Shown here piece by piece: positions 31,865 through 44,763 of a stretch of 64,000 bases of DNA (the stretch's first letter is position 1; every line of letters begins with the position of its first letter). The stretch covers positions 48,459,594-48,523,593 of the forward strand of contig CM055111.1 in the NCBI GenBank assembly GCA_029204225.1, given 5' to 3'. The DNA is from Diphasiastrum complanatum (lineage: Eukaryota > Streptophyta > Lycopodiopsida > Lycopodiales > Lycopodiaceae). Under the pieces are notes generated by a model that searched no databases, had not been told where the DNA came from, and was given only the letters and a program-made list of their open reading frames with translations. The translations under genes were made by a program, and so were the position numbers.

Positions 31865-32738
31865 ACGGCCGGCTACCAGAGGGCCAGAGGCCTAGTATTG
31901 GCAAGGGTCAGTGGTGATTGGAGGGCAACAGGAGGGCTAAAAGATATATCGACACGGTCGTCTTCCATAATGAACAAAAAAACACAAAAAACAAAGTCTC
32001 TTTCTGAATGTACACAAAAAAACCAAAAAATGATTTTTTCTTGTGAAAAGGGAAAATAGAAAGTAAAATAAATCAACATAGATAGATCACCCAAAGACAT
32101 GGTATGGATGACCGATGATGAGGTTGCCAGAAAAAACTGAAGTTTTGTCGACTTTTTGCAAAAACAGGTGGAAAAATAGCACCAAATCAATGTGAACATA
32201 TGCACGCTCAGGTTTGCAAACAGCTACTGTAGTAGGTCGCCCTCCTATAAGAATTCTTCGTGCCAAATCTCAGGTCAAATGGACATACGGCGAAGAAATT
32301 ATGATGTTTCAACTCCAAAACCTCTTAAAAAAAACATCCAAAATCTGTTTTTTTGAGCAGAATCAGCAATTTTGAAAATTTTTCTCAAATTTTCAGCCTC
32401 CCTAGCAGCGATCTAGCACCCACAATAGCTTGCCAAAATCTCACCGCAATCCGACACCTATAGGAGAAGTTATGTCCATTTCAAGTGTTGATTTTTTTTC
32501 TCCTTCCTAGGCAATGATGGACCTGTAGGACGTTTTGAAGAATTTTGATATGAAAAATAGCAACTCAATCGAACTCTTGGACTGGAGCAGCAGCGATGGA
32601 GGTCCAAAAACACCTATAACAGTTGTCTCCACGATTTTCCCCCTCAAAATCCTTCAAAAACAAGCAGAAATCAAAGATTTCTCCACTTTCTCACTCTAGA
32701 ACGGGCGATTCTTTCTCTAGAACAAGGCTCTAATACCA
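31865..32738 (-). pseudogene. 5' leader and start of a second gypsy element, opposite strand
   Basis: Reading minus from the primer site TGGTATTAGAGC (32727-32738) there is an untranslated leader and then a possible gag start, MEDDRVDISFSPPVALQ, at about 31970, which stops near 31873. At about 31860 it meets the plus-strand gypsy tail, so two elements are joined tail to tail. Confidence 0.4.
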
Positions 32739-32740
32739 AT

Positions 32741-33040
32741 TGTCACAAGCAAGTCTCTCCAAGCTCGTGCATCCTAGAAGGCCAGTGTGTAGAATGAACC
32801 TCCCAACCATAGTGTTGTAAAGCTATCTTCATAAGCTTTACTTCCGGCGCCACTGGCGCCAGCATTGTCCCCGACGCCACTATGACTAGAATCCAGCCGG
32901 CGCCACTGTGACTAGAATCCAGCCGGCGCCAAGCTCCTACGGCTGAAAACCTTTGATTGGTTCTAGCGAAGTACAGAGAGCTCAGATCGATGTGCAATCA
33001 CCTCACACGATCTAGGCATGATTAAAAGAAGCCTAGGAAC
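32741..33040 (-). repeat. GGCGCC-rich LTR, minus orientation
   Basis: The plus strand starts TGTCACAAGC two bases after the primer site. The unit GACTAGAATCCAGCCGGCGCCA is duplicated near 32884-32935. The segment 32818-33035 is the inverted copy of 27065-27287. Its outer edge is uncertain. Confidence 0.6.
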
Positions 33041-33775
33041 TAGAGATGTACCTGCAGAACCTCTTGCGGCGGAAGAACTAGTACTACAAACGGGCTCGCC
33101 ATTGCGAACTGATCAAAACAATCAGTTGCATCATCATGAACCACCTTTCCACATGGTGGAGCCTGAGGATCCACATACTGAAAATACTCACAAGTTTGCT
33201 AGCAAACCGTGTTAACTTATCCCTTGGAGAGTTATTGCGGATTGCACCGCAAGCCAAGAGCCTCCTAGTTGAATGGGCCGAAGCAGAAGCGGAACCAGTA
33301 ACACAAGAGCCGTTATATTGTGCGGGCTACGAAGGAAAAAGCAACCTCCTCCATATTGGGGTAGCATGGGAAAGCGAATAACACAATAAATAGTTGCGAG
33401 GGTCGTGGCATCATGCGTGTATAAGCCCATGGCCCAATGAGCACTTGTAAACCTTCTATTCAACTTTCCTTGTGAGAGTGTGAGGGTCAAGTTGTGATCC
33501 CATTGGGAGTCTAGAACAAGGAGGAGTCCATATTTGAGTGTTCATACATGATTGGGATCTTTGTGAATATCTAGATGTCTAATTTTTAAGATTGGTGAAA
33601 AATTATTGGCATAGATTGTTATCAAACCATTTCATGTCCATTCCAAATCTCAAGAGTGATATTCTTTGGGTCAAGAGGGATTCCAAAAGGGGTGATTGGA
33701 TTTGATCTTTGTGTGTTTGAATCAAACTTTCAACATATTGGGATCGACAATGATCTAGGCCAATACGTTTTGCAT
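33041..33775. other. Stretch without recognisable gene
   Basis: Small frames only. A Helitron helicase would be expected here if the Rep gene to the right were complete, and I see none. Confidence 0.35.
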
Positions 33776-33778
33776 CTT

Positions 33779-35681
33779 CTATATCGATTCATATTTCATG
33801 ACATATTTTAGAAGATAATATGACCAATTTGTGTTTGTGATTCTTTGTAAATTCATGTTTGCTTTCCACAAAAGTAGAATGCTTGGGTGATATGGAACAA
33901 CATTCCTATCCTCGTATCGTGGACGATAGTATGTCCATCTTTGATTATCTAGATTAATGTGTGTTTCATATATTGTTGAAGAAGAATATGGAAATCCATA
34001 CTTGCAATCTACTTTTTTGTTTTTTGACAAATATAAAGTGCACGACTTTCTACAAAAATGTATTCGTTTTTGTTGCACAAGGTGATAGAGTTTTTATCTA
34101 TGAGTCTCAATCGGTTCTATGAATTGTTTTGAAGTTTCATCAAATATAGCACATGCCACTATCTCATTAGCTATTTGATCTACTTCATTTTCATTTATCC
34201 AAAGAATGATATGTGCATGTGCAGAGCCTCGATTTTGAAACTCATACCTAATCACGTAATGTTGGACATTTTCAAGAAGTGGTTTGGATGATAGTAAATA
34301 TTTTTTCATGAATTGGTCTAACCTTGTCACAAACAACATTGAACATTCTACTGGACAATTTTTATAATCATAGTCATTGTTAAATTTTTTAACCAAGTCT
34401 TCAATGTGTTGGATTTCATTCCATCGCGTATCGGTTGTTTCATCAGATGTCAAGGTTAGGAAAAAATGTGGTAGTCCCCAACATTCCACCATGGATAGTA
34501 AATCGTTGAAGTTTTGTCGATGCCAAGATGGAGTTCCAGGTATGTTTGGTCCAAGACTATATTTTAAGACATGTTTGAAGATGTCTTTCTCATTTGCTCT
34601 TTAATTTTTGGACATGTATTCAATGATGTCTTTTTCTAAAACTATAGATTTTGTGTTGGAGGATAAGAGAATCGTTTGTACATAATCTATATATGGAGGG
34701 TACAATGTGAAAATTGAAAAAAATGAGCTAACTCTCATCTTAATGTAATCCAAGAAATTCATTTCGCTATCATAAAAGCCATGGCCAAATGGAAATAAGA
34801 TTAGAAAACAATGTTGTTTTCAAAGTAATTATTTTGTCCTTCTCTTGGTTTATTGGTAATCCTTTGATATTGGTTGTAAATTGTATTGAGCGTTCATGTA
34901 GATTTTCTTTGCTACGTAATTGGAGGTTTGAGTATCGGCAGATGTTAAGTTTTGAGTGTTTTTGGCTAGATATTGGTTGTGTGATGTCTTCCAAACTAAC
35001 ATAGTTATGAATCATTGGATCTATTTGCATTGTTTCAAAAATTGCTTCAAGTCGATCTTTATTAAGAAAATATTTCATTGTGTTCGTAGATACCAAACAC
35101 AAACCATTTTGACCAAGTTTTGTTTCATACAAAGTAAGGATCTTTTGTATGATCAGATTGTTTAAAAGATTATGGTTGAGTAATGTTTTTATAATATTTG
35201 TTACTTCTATAGTGTTTCTAGACTTTTGTAGGTTGATATCAAAACACACTATAGGAATATTGATCGTTTTCCAATTGTTCCTTGTAAAAAGCTTGTTGCT
35301 CTACATGTTGTTTCAATCGATACATCGATTAAAGATAAAGTTTGTAGTTCAATGGGATGAAATTGCAAGATTGACCTTGTGTAACTAGGAGATAGGAATA
35401 CTAAGTACTTTATCCAATAGTTTTTTTTGGCACATCATGCAAACAGACCATCGGCTTGAATTTTCTTGGTTGGTTGTGTATTCAGACAAAATAGTATTAG
35501 CTATGGAATATGGGGGTATTTCATATATGTCTTTTGAGACAAACATATTTTTGTTAGTTGGTTGAAATGTGGATGCTCCACATGATGAGCAACATTTCAG
35601 ATTAGTGACTATTTTGTTACGTAAGGCAATCCATTCAAATTCCAATGTAGTTATTTTAAACCATGTGTTTGAATAGGTCAA
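33779..35681 (-). pseudogene. Helitron replicase (Rep) pseudogene, HUH and Y2 motifs, no helicase
   Basis: Three blocks are on the minus strand. 35681-34770 is an N-terminal cysteine-bearing part (CCSSCGAS, CMMCQKKLL). About 34600-34094 reads GLPHFFLTLTSDETTDTRW, then YEFQNRGSAHAHIILW with the HUH motif (HAH). 34078-33779 reads YYRPRYEDRNVVPYHPSILL and WSYYLLKYVMKYE with the paired tyrosines. A TAA (about 34094-34096) interrupts HUH and Y2 parts in the same frame, a TAA lies near 34600, and the N-terminal block is in another frame. Rep nicks and joins DNA for rolling-circle transposition. The helicase domain is missing, so it is a dead fragment. Confidence 0.85.
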
Positions 35682-35689
35682 AATTCATT

Positions 35690-37725
35690 TTTGCATTTTA
35701 TTTGGGTTCGACGTCGTCTACTTGTTCTATTCATTTTAAGTTCAACTATTTATTAAATTTATTAGTTGAATTATGAATATGACATTGAAATGATGAGGAT
35801 TACCTCTTGATTTTTGTAATATAAATTTTTGCTCTAATATTATATTACTTGTAGAGAATCTTGAAAAAGCAACAAATAAGTATTTTTAAGAAGTGTAAAA
35901 TTTATTCAAACAATAAAAAAATTGATAAAACCAAATCAAATTACCTTATTTATTGAGAAAATGATAAGTTTATTGTTAGAAAATAAAACTTTGAGAGGTT
36001 AATGTATTAATAAGTAGCCTACAAATGGAGATGTATTCCAAAATCTGAAAATAATAAAAATGCATACATATTACAGCTAAATCAGTGGATAATTAATGAG
36101 GCAAATGGACTAAATTCTGACTTTCTAAGTCTAAAGTTGTAATTGCAAGCAAAACGACTATCATGCATCATACATTATTTTATGACCTAAGAAAACCTGC
36201 AAGTTTTTGAGCATGCCAGTTTTTTGCAAAAGTTGTCGGTTTCATTCTCGGAATTTGTCGGCTTTCTCGAACACTGGCCTAGAGATGGCAACACAAACTT
36301 ACAACCAACTAGGGGCCCGGATATAACTAAATGGGGGGGGGCGTTATGCAAGAGCACGATATTGGATCCAGGAAGTCCTCAGGAGAGATTATCCCTGGCC
36401 TTTAATGCTTGATTGCTCATGGTCGAAGCTGTTGTTGCACCAAATATTTCTTAGACGTACTTGGAAAGTACTAGTCTTATCAACCCTTCGTTGTTAACGA
36501 CACGATCGCCAATCGGGTGACAGGTATGTTTTGTATATGTCTCAAGAACCTCATGATTTTGTGCATTTGCATGAAGCTAAGGAATATAACTAATCATGTG
36601 AATTGTGCTGGATCTGTTCCAAGAAGTTTATGGTTTTGTGTATTTCCACGAAGCTAACGAACATAATTAATCTTGTGATCTCTGCTGGATTTGTTCCAAG
36701 TTAGAATCAATTTATGATTTGGTGTATTCTCAAGAATGCAATGAATATAACAATGCTCTAACTTATGCTTCAATGGGACAGGCGGATTAGATCAAATATG
36801 GTGGAACTACAGAATCCTGCAGTCACTGAATAATGCTACTAGAAGAGAGTATGATCAAATTTCTTGCCTACATTCTCTGTGGACACATTGATGGTTGTTC
36901 AGTTTATCAAGGATCACATGAGGTCATATCAAAATTACTGGAATGCTACCAATAGTAGTGGAGTTCTTGCAGTTATAAATGGGCCACAAACTGCTTTTAA
37001 GGATTTCATCTTGGATGGAACCCCCTTTAGATGTAGCATCCTCCACTTGAGACATTCATCTGTATGGATGATATGTTGGATGTGCAATCCTCCACTTAAG
37101 AAGTTCATGAGGCATACTACGGTATTGCCTCAAGAAGTTCAAGACAACATTGACTTCAATTTTGATAGTTGAGACAATCACTTATCACATTACATTGACT
37201 TGCATTGCATGAACGATTTTTCCTGCAAGGTGATAGCATCACAAAACAGTCTCACACACATATATGTATTCATTGTCAACTCTCTGGTTGGTGATCATCC
37301 GTTGGGAATCAAGAAAATTGATCTTTTTGAGCTTCCAAAAATGTGTTATAATGAGGAAAAAGTATATGATGATGCGATATAAAAAAAACAGAATCAATTA
37401 CTGAGATATATGATTAGTTTCTGTGACATCATAGTGGAAAAGGTAACTAGTAAAATGATCATAGTACTTAGATTAGATGAGTTAGAAATAGTTAAAGGGC
37501 AAAAGATGGATAGGGCTAGTATAACTCTATGAATGGAGCCTTGCACAATCAATCAATCAAGGAGATTTTAACTTCACTATTCAGTTATAGAACGATATCT
37601 AGTGGTTGGCAGCTTTTCAAGTATTCTTACTCATTCATTAACAAAATATGTATCGAATTTGTGATTATATTGTTTAACATTGTTTTCTTCAATAGACTAA
37701 CATTGTCTGTTAATAGGTTCTAAAA
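35690..37725. other. 2 kb without recognisable gene
   Basis: The stretch is very AT-rich. Near 36540-36720 the block GTGCTGGATCTGTTCCAAG recurs as GCTGGATTTGTTCCAAG. A 102-codon frame at 36864-37172 has no match I know. It might include the Helitron 5' end, which I could not place. Confidence 0.35.
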
Positions 37726-37730
37726 GAGGA

Positions 37731-38435
37731 TCATGATATTCTATCATGGATATTTTGTGGTGCTCTTCTTTCCCTGGATTCGTCAACATCTGATCCTTCG
37801 TCTTCTTCCTTGATGGCATCAGACATAGCTAACTTTAGGCTCGTATATTCATCATTGGATTTAAGCTCGCGTCTAATCCATCTTGGAAGGCCAACTAAAA
37901 ACCAGATGATGAGCATCTGTTCAGAGGGATGTTCCTGTACTTGACTTTTGAGGCGTTTGAAACGCTCGATATAGTCTTGTATACGTTCATCCTTTGACAT
38001 CTTGATGTTACTCAATTTGACAAAAGGACTCTCAATCAAGCGAGATTGACCAGTCTGTCTTATCTTCACAATCAAGGTTGAAAAACCAATCATGTGCTTT
38101 AGTGATCATGGTCATCAAAAATAGTTGGACCATAGCATCGGGAGATGTTTCGCCATACACATCACATGCATTCTCAAAGATTTGCAAAAATCTTTGAGGG
38201 TCCGAACTACCGTCAAACTTTGTAGATCTAGCTTGGGTGTACGTCTTTCAAAATGAGCTCCGTGGATAGCAGGAACTCCATTAGGGTTGGTTCTGACCTG
38301 TGAGGGCTCAACACCAAAAAAATGGAGTCGTGCGCGTGAAGAGTCGGCTCTATCAGGTTCTTGTCCCTCGAATGGGTTTGTGGATGGCTCGTGTATTTGG
38401 GCCCGCATTCGGTAGAACCTATGACGTCTGATCAA
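37731..38435 (-). pseudogene. Ty3/gypsy gag relic
   Basis: On the minus strand 38435-38115 reads RRTPKLDLQSLTVVRTLKDF (compare APKLDLQ.F in gypsy gag), and 38093-37731 reads DERIQDYIERFKRLKSQVQE and MLIIWFLVGLPRWIRRELKS, the gag core. A frame break separates the two. No pol is attached. Confidence 0.65.
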
Positions 38436-38437
38436 AG

Positions 38438-38720
38438 GGAAGCTAAGAAATCCTCGACTTCCACGTCATCGACTTCTACCTCATCGACTGCCTCGACATT
38501 GAAGTCTACGACGTCTACTCAAGCAAGCTAAGAAGTCCTCGACTTTCACATCATCTACTTCCATGTCATCTACTTCCATGTCATTGTTCCTCGACATCGA
38601 AGTCTCTGACGTCTGCTCAAGGCAAGCTAAGAAGTCCTCAACTTCGACGTCATCGACTTCCTCGACATCAAACAAGGCATCAATGTCATCAATTTGGTGG
38701 CTTACCAGTACATTTGTCAC
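38438..38720 (-). repeat. Tandem coding repeat, acidic (VEDFLACL units)
   Basis: Three imperfect units of about 90-100 bp each carry AAGCTAAGAAGTCCTCGACTT. Minus-strand translation gives VEDFLACL flanked by Asp/Glu/Val runs. It extends the gypsy gag relic at its N-terminal side. Confidence 0.6.
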
Positions 38721-39039
38721 AACCAGATAGATTCTCCAACTGAATCAGATATTGTTCGAGTGCGATTGCCAACAACACATAGTGCCTTAATCATGTTTGT
38801 AAATCACACATTAATCATTCTTTTAATCGGTTAGCCATGTGTATATATACAGATACTTATCAATTGCTACGGTTAAAACTCCATGAACACTGAATTAGAG
38901 CGCAATAGTTTTGATGATCCTCTTTGTTATTATAGGATATTGTTTCAGGAAGATCACAACTCTATTCAGCATTCAGACTGTATTCTCTTCACGACTGAAT
39001 CATTCCTATTCCAATAATCTAAGTTGCGAATGTCATCTT
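38714..39039 (+). repeat. Left part of an old copia LTR, split by the minus-strand copia
   Basis: The piece runs into ATCTT at 39035-39039 and resumes at 45630-45990, which ends CCCAGCA before a primer site. The proposed start TGTCACAACC at 38714 is a guess from the end of the gypsy gag relic. Confidence 0.45.
39035..39039. repeat. Left target duplication of copia-minus (ATCTT)
   Basis: ATCTT is repeated at 45625-45629 directly after the other LTR. Confidence 0.88.
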
Positions 39040-40643
39040 TGATAAATTTTACAGTTTTCAGGACAATAATGATTGTACTTTAAAATCATAGAGAGTTATT
39101 GGTTGCTTAATCAATGAATCTATCAAGTTCTACACATTAGATCTTGATCTAGATTCACTACACTTGGATTTAAGCAAGAGCAATGGATCAACACATCATT
39201 TTTTAGTGAGAGCGGCCTCACATATGTGAAGTATTGTCCACTGTACGGCCTGCACCTGAAACAACAAGTACAATGATACTAGATAGCAATCATACATAAA
39301 AATCACAAGACAAAAGACTAGAAATCTCACAAAAGTGTAGAGTGCAAAAGTCTCATTAATCTTCTTAGCAAAATGATGATATTTTTATGGATCAAGTACA
39401 TCCATGAGTCTGGTACAGTCCAGCAGGCCTTCACATGTGTGAAGAGTGCCACATCACTCAGATCTATCCATTTGATCCATCCTTGATCCTTATCCAATAG
39501 TTGACCTTCTAGAATATGACTAAAATCCAAAAAGCTAGTCTACTAGAATATAGGAATATTCCCTACAAAATAGGATCTAAGGAAAATGATCAACTCTTAT
39601 CTTCTAGTACTCTATACACACGTGTGAACATCCACTTGCCATGTGGGAGCATTTACTCATGCACATGCAAGGAAAAGCTAATTTGTAGGTTGTGAAGAAT
39701 TTAAAAAGATTATCTATGTTAGATATAGGGGTCTTATGTTTTTTACATCAAGCATCTAGGTGTAGGATGTTGATAGGAATAAATTTGGCATAGATGGCAA
39801 ATTATGCATTTCCACTTGTAATGCCACTATTGAGCCAAAATAGAGTAAGAGGCTAAACACGTGCCAATTAGAGTGTAGACAAGTGTAAAGCTTTTGTTTG
39901 ATGAATTCCAAGAGGTCCAATAGGATTTAGAGGTGGAACCTTGTGAGGTCCAATAGGAAATTGAGGTGTCCTTGAATATAGTCCAATAGAATTAAGAGGT
40001 GCATGGATCAATGATCCAATAGGATCAAGAGGTGACAAAATATGGTCCAATCATAGTTAAGCATAGTGGTAGCTCGTGAACCTACTAGTATCATTGTACT
40101 CCTCATTTTGAATCTAATTGATTTGGTGATTTCATGGATTTTGTGAGTTATTGGTTTTCTAGCTTTCTCTCTCTACCCGAGTGCTCATGATGTATTTTCT
40201 CTCTCTACCCAAGGAGAGCAGCTTGTTTTTACTTAGATTATTTTTTGAATACTTCCCACATGTGTGAGTGAGAGTTGGAAGTGATTGAATGCATGTAGTA
40301 GTGTGTTTTTGCCATAGGATCTAAGATTGATTTTGAATCTCAATCTAGTCTTGATCTTGGTGCATCTACACACCTTAGGAGATCACAAGTACACATAGTG
40401 GACAGTCCACACGTGTGATATTCAACATAGGTGACTAGTCAACTTGACTAAAAACTAGTCATTTCATTTTCACACTAACTAGAATGATACAAAATCAATT
40501 TGGATATATACAAATATGAAAAGTACATCCTTTCACACGTGGGAACAGGCTCCACACGTGTGAAATCAGATCATCAACATATTCTAATGTTTGATCAATA
40601 TTTACATGAACCAATGTCAAGTGAGAAGTGACAATTTTCAACA
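39040..40643 (-). repeat. Copia-minus 3' LTR, interrupted
   Basis: It matches 44764-45624 on both sides of the solo LTR insert at 39691-40427. Confidence 0.9.
39691..40427 (+). mobile_element. Solo LTR, 737 bp, of the copia-B family
   Basis: It starts TGTGAAGAATTTAAAAAG and ends GATATTCAACA, with TAGGT at 39686-39690 and 40428-40432. The sister LTR at 45400-45430 reads straight through CTAATTTGTAGGTGACTAG, the empty site. It matches the 5' LTR of copia-B at 55912. A solo LTR arises by recombination between the two LTRs of one element. Confidence 0.92.
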
Positions 40644-40656
40644 CTCCTCCTCACTT

Positions 40657-43600
40657 CTAACTTGGCAAATCTAGTGTACATCTATCTACAATTCCAAGAG
40701 CATATCTTAATTTAAAAAATGGATCTTTGGACAATGGTTTGGTTAAGATATCAGCTATGCATTCAGATGATGGTACATGATGTAGTTGCACTTCCTTGGA
40801 TTGGACCTTCTCCCTCACAAAGTGGTGAGCTATCTCAATATGCTTTGTTCTAGCATGGAAGATAGGATTTGAAGCAATTTGTTGAGAAGCTTGATTGTCA
40901 CAAAATATGTAAGGGATGTCCTCGGCCTCTAGCACATGTAGTTCCATCAAGAGTCTTCTTAGCCATAGGAGCTCTTTGGTTGTTGAAGTCAATGTCTTGT
41001 ACTTGGCTTCACAAGAAGATAGTGAGATTGTATCTTGCTATTTGGAAAGCCAAGATATCACTCCTCCACAAAGAAATGTTGCAAATGCACTAATGGACTT
41101 CCTATCCATCTTGTCACCTGCAAAATCTGAATCTGAGTAGGCTCTCAAGTGCAAGTTAGGTCCTTCATAAAGTATGCCAAAAAATCTAGTACTAGAAACA
41201 TATCTAAGTACTCTCTTGGCACTTTTCCAATGATGAACTAAAGGAGCTTGCATACTTTGACTCAACTTGCTTACACAAAAACTTAAGTCAGGTCTAGTGA
41301 TGGTTAAATAGATTAGAGAGCCTATAAGCTTCCTAAAGAGGGTGATGTCCTCAAAGGATGCTTCATCACCTTCATTAGTTGCTTTCACAACATGCTCCAT
41401 AGGGGTGTCAATCCCCTTACAATCTTTCATACCAAATCTTTCAAGAATGGAAGTAGCATACTTAGATTGACTTATGAAAGTACAATTGCTACTTCTAGAC
41501 ACTTCTATCCCAAGTATAAACTTTAGGAAGCCTAGATCTACCATCTTGAACTCACTAGATAAGTCAACTTTTACTTTGCCTATGCCATCATCATCATTTC
41601 CTGTCATAATGATGTCATCAACATAAAGAACCAAAATGATGATCTTTCCTTCATTACATTTGAAATATAAAGAAGGTTCATAAGCACTTAGTACAAAGCC
41701 AAGGGAATAGAGAAAATCATGCAACCTAGAGTACCAAGCTCTAGGTGCTTGCTTCAAGCCATATAGGCTCTTCCTTAAGTAGCATACCTTTTGCTCCTCA
41801 CCAACCTTGATGAAGCCCTCGGGTTGCATCATGTAGATTTCCTCTTCTAAGAGGCCATTCAAGAAGGCATTTGTCACATCCATTTGGTAGAGATCCCATT
41901 TGAACAAAGTAGCAATGCAAATGATTAATCTAATAGTTACAACCTTAGCTACAGGTGCAAATGTTTATTCATAATCCAATCCTTTTATTTGAAGAAATCC
42001 CTTAGCAACAAGCCTAGCTTTGTACTTACTAATAGATCCATCTTGATTGTACTTAATTCTATAAATCCACTTACATGCAAGTGGTTTCTTTCCTCTTGGA
42101 AGATTTACAAGATTCCAAGTATGATTCTCTTCTAATGCATCATACTCTACTTGCATTGCATCTCTCCAAACTTTAGATTTATATGCATTTTCAAAAGATG
42201 ATGGTTCTTCAAGCAATGTAGCTAAAAAAAGTAAGAGGTAGAAGATGTAGAGCCTTCCTTTTGCTTTCCCTTGTCCACATAGGTAAGCCTTGAGGGCTCG
42301 GCCTTGCTCCTTGATGATCTTCTCGGCCCCTTTTGACTCGGATCCAAATCTCCATCCTCGGGTTTGTCATGATCCTCCTCGGGTTTGTCAAAATCCTCCT
42401 CGGATTTGTCAAGATCTTCAATGCACAATGGGTTAGATCCATTTGACAAGCTCTTAGCAAATTGTGACTCATCAAAAAGTACATCCTTGCTTACCTTTAC
42501 TTTCTTGGATGTAGGATCATATATCCTATATCCCTTGCTATTTTCTCCATAGCCAACAAAGATTCCTTTGAAGGAGGTAGCATCTTTTTTCCTTCTAGTC
42601 TCCAAAGGAATGTGTACATAACAAGTACATCCAAATATCTTAAAATCTTTTACATTGGGTTTCTTATCAAACAAGGCTTGATAAGGTGAGATCCCATCTA
42701 TAGCACTACTAGGAAGTCTATTATACAAATAATTAGCACATGCTATGGCTTCTCCCCAAAATGAGATGGGAAGTGATGCATCAAGCCTCAAGGACTTTGC
42801 ACACTCACATAGACTCCTATTTTTCCTCTCGGCCACCCCATTTTGTTGAGGGGTGTAGGAACAAGTGTATTATAACTTAATACCATTGATCTCACAAAAG
42901 TCTTTCATTTTATTGGAGGTGTACTCTCCTCCATTATCACATCTTAGTGCTTTGATAGAAGTACTAAGTTGTTTCTCTACTAGAAACTTGAACTTAATGA
43001 AAGCTTCATAAACAAGACTTTTCTTTGATACACTAAGCAGGTTTCTTGAAATGGTAGAAACATACAAAACATTATCTAGATCTATCCTTTTAGATGTGTC
43101 TAAGCAAAGAGGTATAGATCCTATGCCATCTATCTTGCATGCTTGATCACTAGCAGTGTATATTGACTTCTTAGAGTCATTACAAGATAGAAGAGTAGAA
43201 AAATAATGCTTGTTAAAGGACATGTGGGAACTAGCCCCACTATCTATCCACCATGTGTCTTGACTTGAAGTTGGTGTAGATGCAACCGTTAAGGATGTGA
43301 TGAATCCATCCTCTTCTTCTTCCTCTTGAGCAATGCTCCCTTGATCTCCTTTGGCTTGTTGATTCTTCTTCAAGTAGCATTCTGAGGCAAAGTGTCCTTT
43401 CTTTCCACAAAAGAAACACTTTAGTTTTGCCTTGTTCGCCACTTTGCCTTTGGAGGTAGATCCTCCATTCTTCATCTCGGCCTCCTTGCCTTGATTTTTC
43501 TTGAATGGATTTTGCTTCTTCTTGCCTTTAGATGTAAAGTTAGCTTTCTCCTCTCCTCCATCAAGTGACATGCTATCCATTCTTGTCTTGAGGTGTAGAA

Positions 43601-44168
43601 GCCTACTTTCCTCGGCCACAAGAAAATTGTGCAACTTTTCAATGGATGAAAGAGAGTCTTGAATGGCAAATGATTGGACTAAGTTGGTGAACTCATCACC
43701 TAGACCATTCAAGATGATTTGTACTAGTTCTTGATCTTGGATCTTCTCTCCTATTGCACTTAACTCCTTGTTAGGAGATTTGATCCTAAGGACATACTCT
43801 TGTCCACTCTCTCCACTTCCTTTCATGCTTTGAAAAACTTGATTTCTTAGCATGAGGATTCTTGAAGTATTGTTGGATTCATAAATGCTCTTTAATGAAT
43901 CCCAAGCCTCTTTGGATGAGGTACAAGAAGACACCTCTTTCAAGAGGTCATTGCATACATTTAACTTTATGCAATGTAGAGCTAATCTTGCTCTCTTCTT
44001 GTATTTGACTTGTTCTTGGGGAGTTTGAGGCTCTTCCTCTACTCCTTGAACTATGTCATATAGATCATGGATCACTAGGAGTGATTCCATTCTCACTTTC
44101 CAAATGGAATAATTTGTGGAAGTGAGTCTCTCACTTGATTCTATCAAATATCCACCCATGGATGACAT
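40657..44168 (-). pseudogene. Copia-minus polyprotein, broken
   Basis: Gag starts MSSMGGYLIESSERLTS and ends with the knuckle CFFCGKKGHFASEC. Protease has WWIDSGASSHM. Compared with copia-C, integrase lacks about 160 residues (zinc finger and first catalytic Asp): LLSVSKKSLVYEAF joins directly to IKFKFLVEKQ. The RCDNGGEY and PQQNGVAERKN segments remain. RT has YVDDIIMTGN and the tail keeps TKHIEIAHHFVREKV. In-frame stops lie at about 42870, 41965 and 41038, and a frameshift near 42220. Usual length is about 1300 residues. Confidence 0.9.
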
Positions 44169-44751
44169 TTTAGAATGAATGCTCTTTTAAAAATCACAAA
44201 GATTTTTGAATTTTAAAAGATCTATGAAAAGGCCTAAAGCTTACTAAAATGCCTATAGGCTTGTCTCTATCAAACTAGCACACAAGCTTGAATGATACTC
44301 AAAGATCTTACCAAAAATTCCTAGCTTTCACTCTCACAAAAAAAAATTGCTTTACACTTTTCTTAGAGATTTCACTTCAACTAAGGATCTGAACAAATCA
44401 GCCTCTAAGATCTGATCTTAGACTCTAAAAAGAAATGCTTCAATGATCCAAAACACCATTTGGTCATAGGCATTAGCTAGAATGAATCTAGATCAATACT
44501 ATGCTTCAAAAAGCACCAAAAATGAACTAGTATTGTGATTTTGGGACCAACAAACACAAAGTAACTTGAATTGAAAGTTGTTGTACGGTTTCACACGTGT
44601 GAAAAGTACATACACAGCCTCCAAGTCATTTTGATCCAAATGATTACAAGCTATCACTCTAGAAGAACTCGCCCTCACTAGTATTGGCCAAAAACAAATT
44701 TTGCCAATGATCTTTACAAGATTTATGATTCAATGATCACTCTCTTACTTA
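44169..44751 (-). other. Copia-minus 5' leader
   Basis: This is non-coding sequence between the primer site and gag. It carries one CACACGTGTG palindrome at 44592-44601. Confidence 0.6.
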
Positions 44752-44763
44752 GCTCTGATACCA
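44752..44763 (-). other. Copia-minus primer-binding site (tRNA-iMet)
   Basis: It reads TGGTATCAGAGC on the minus strand, directly next to the LTR. Confidence 0.92.

Noticed and set aside
39327-39530. 67-codon minus frame, repeated at 45051-45254
   Set aside because: Both lie in the copia-minus LTRs; there is no independent support for a gene.
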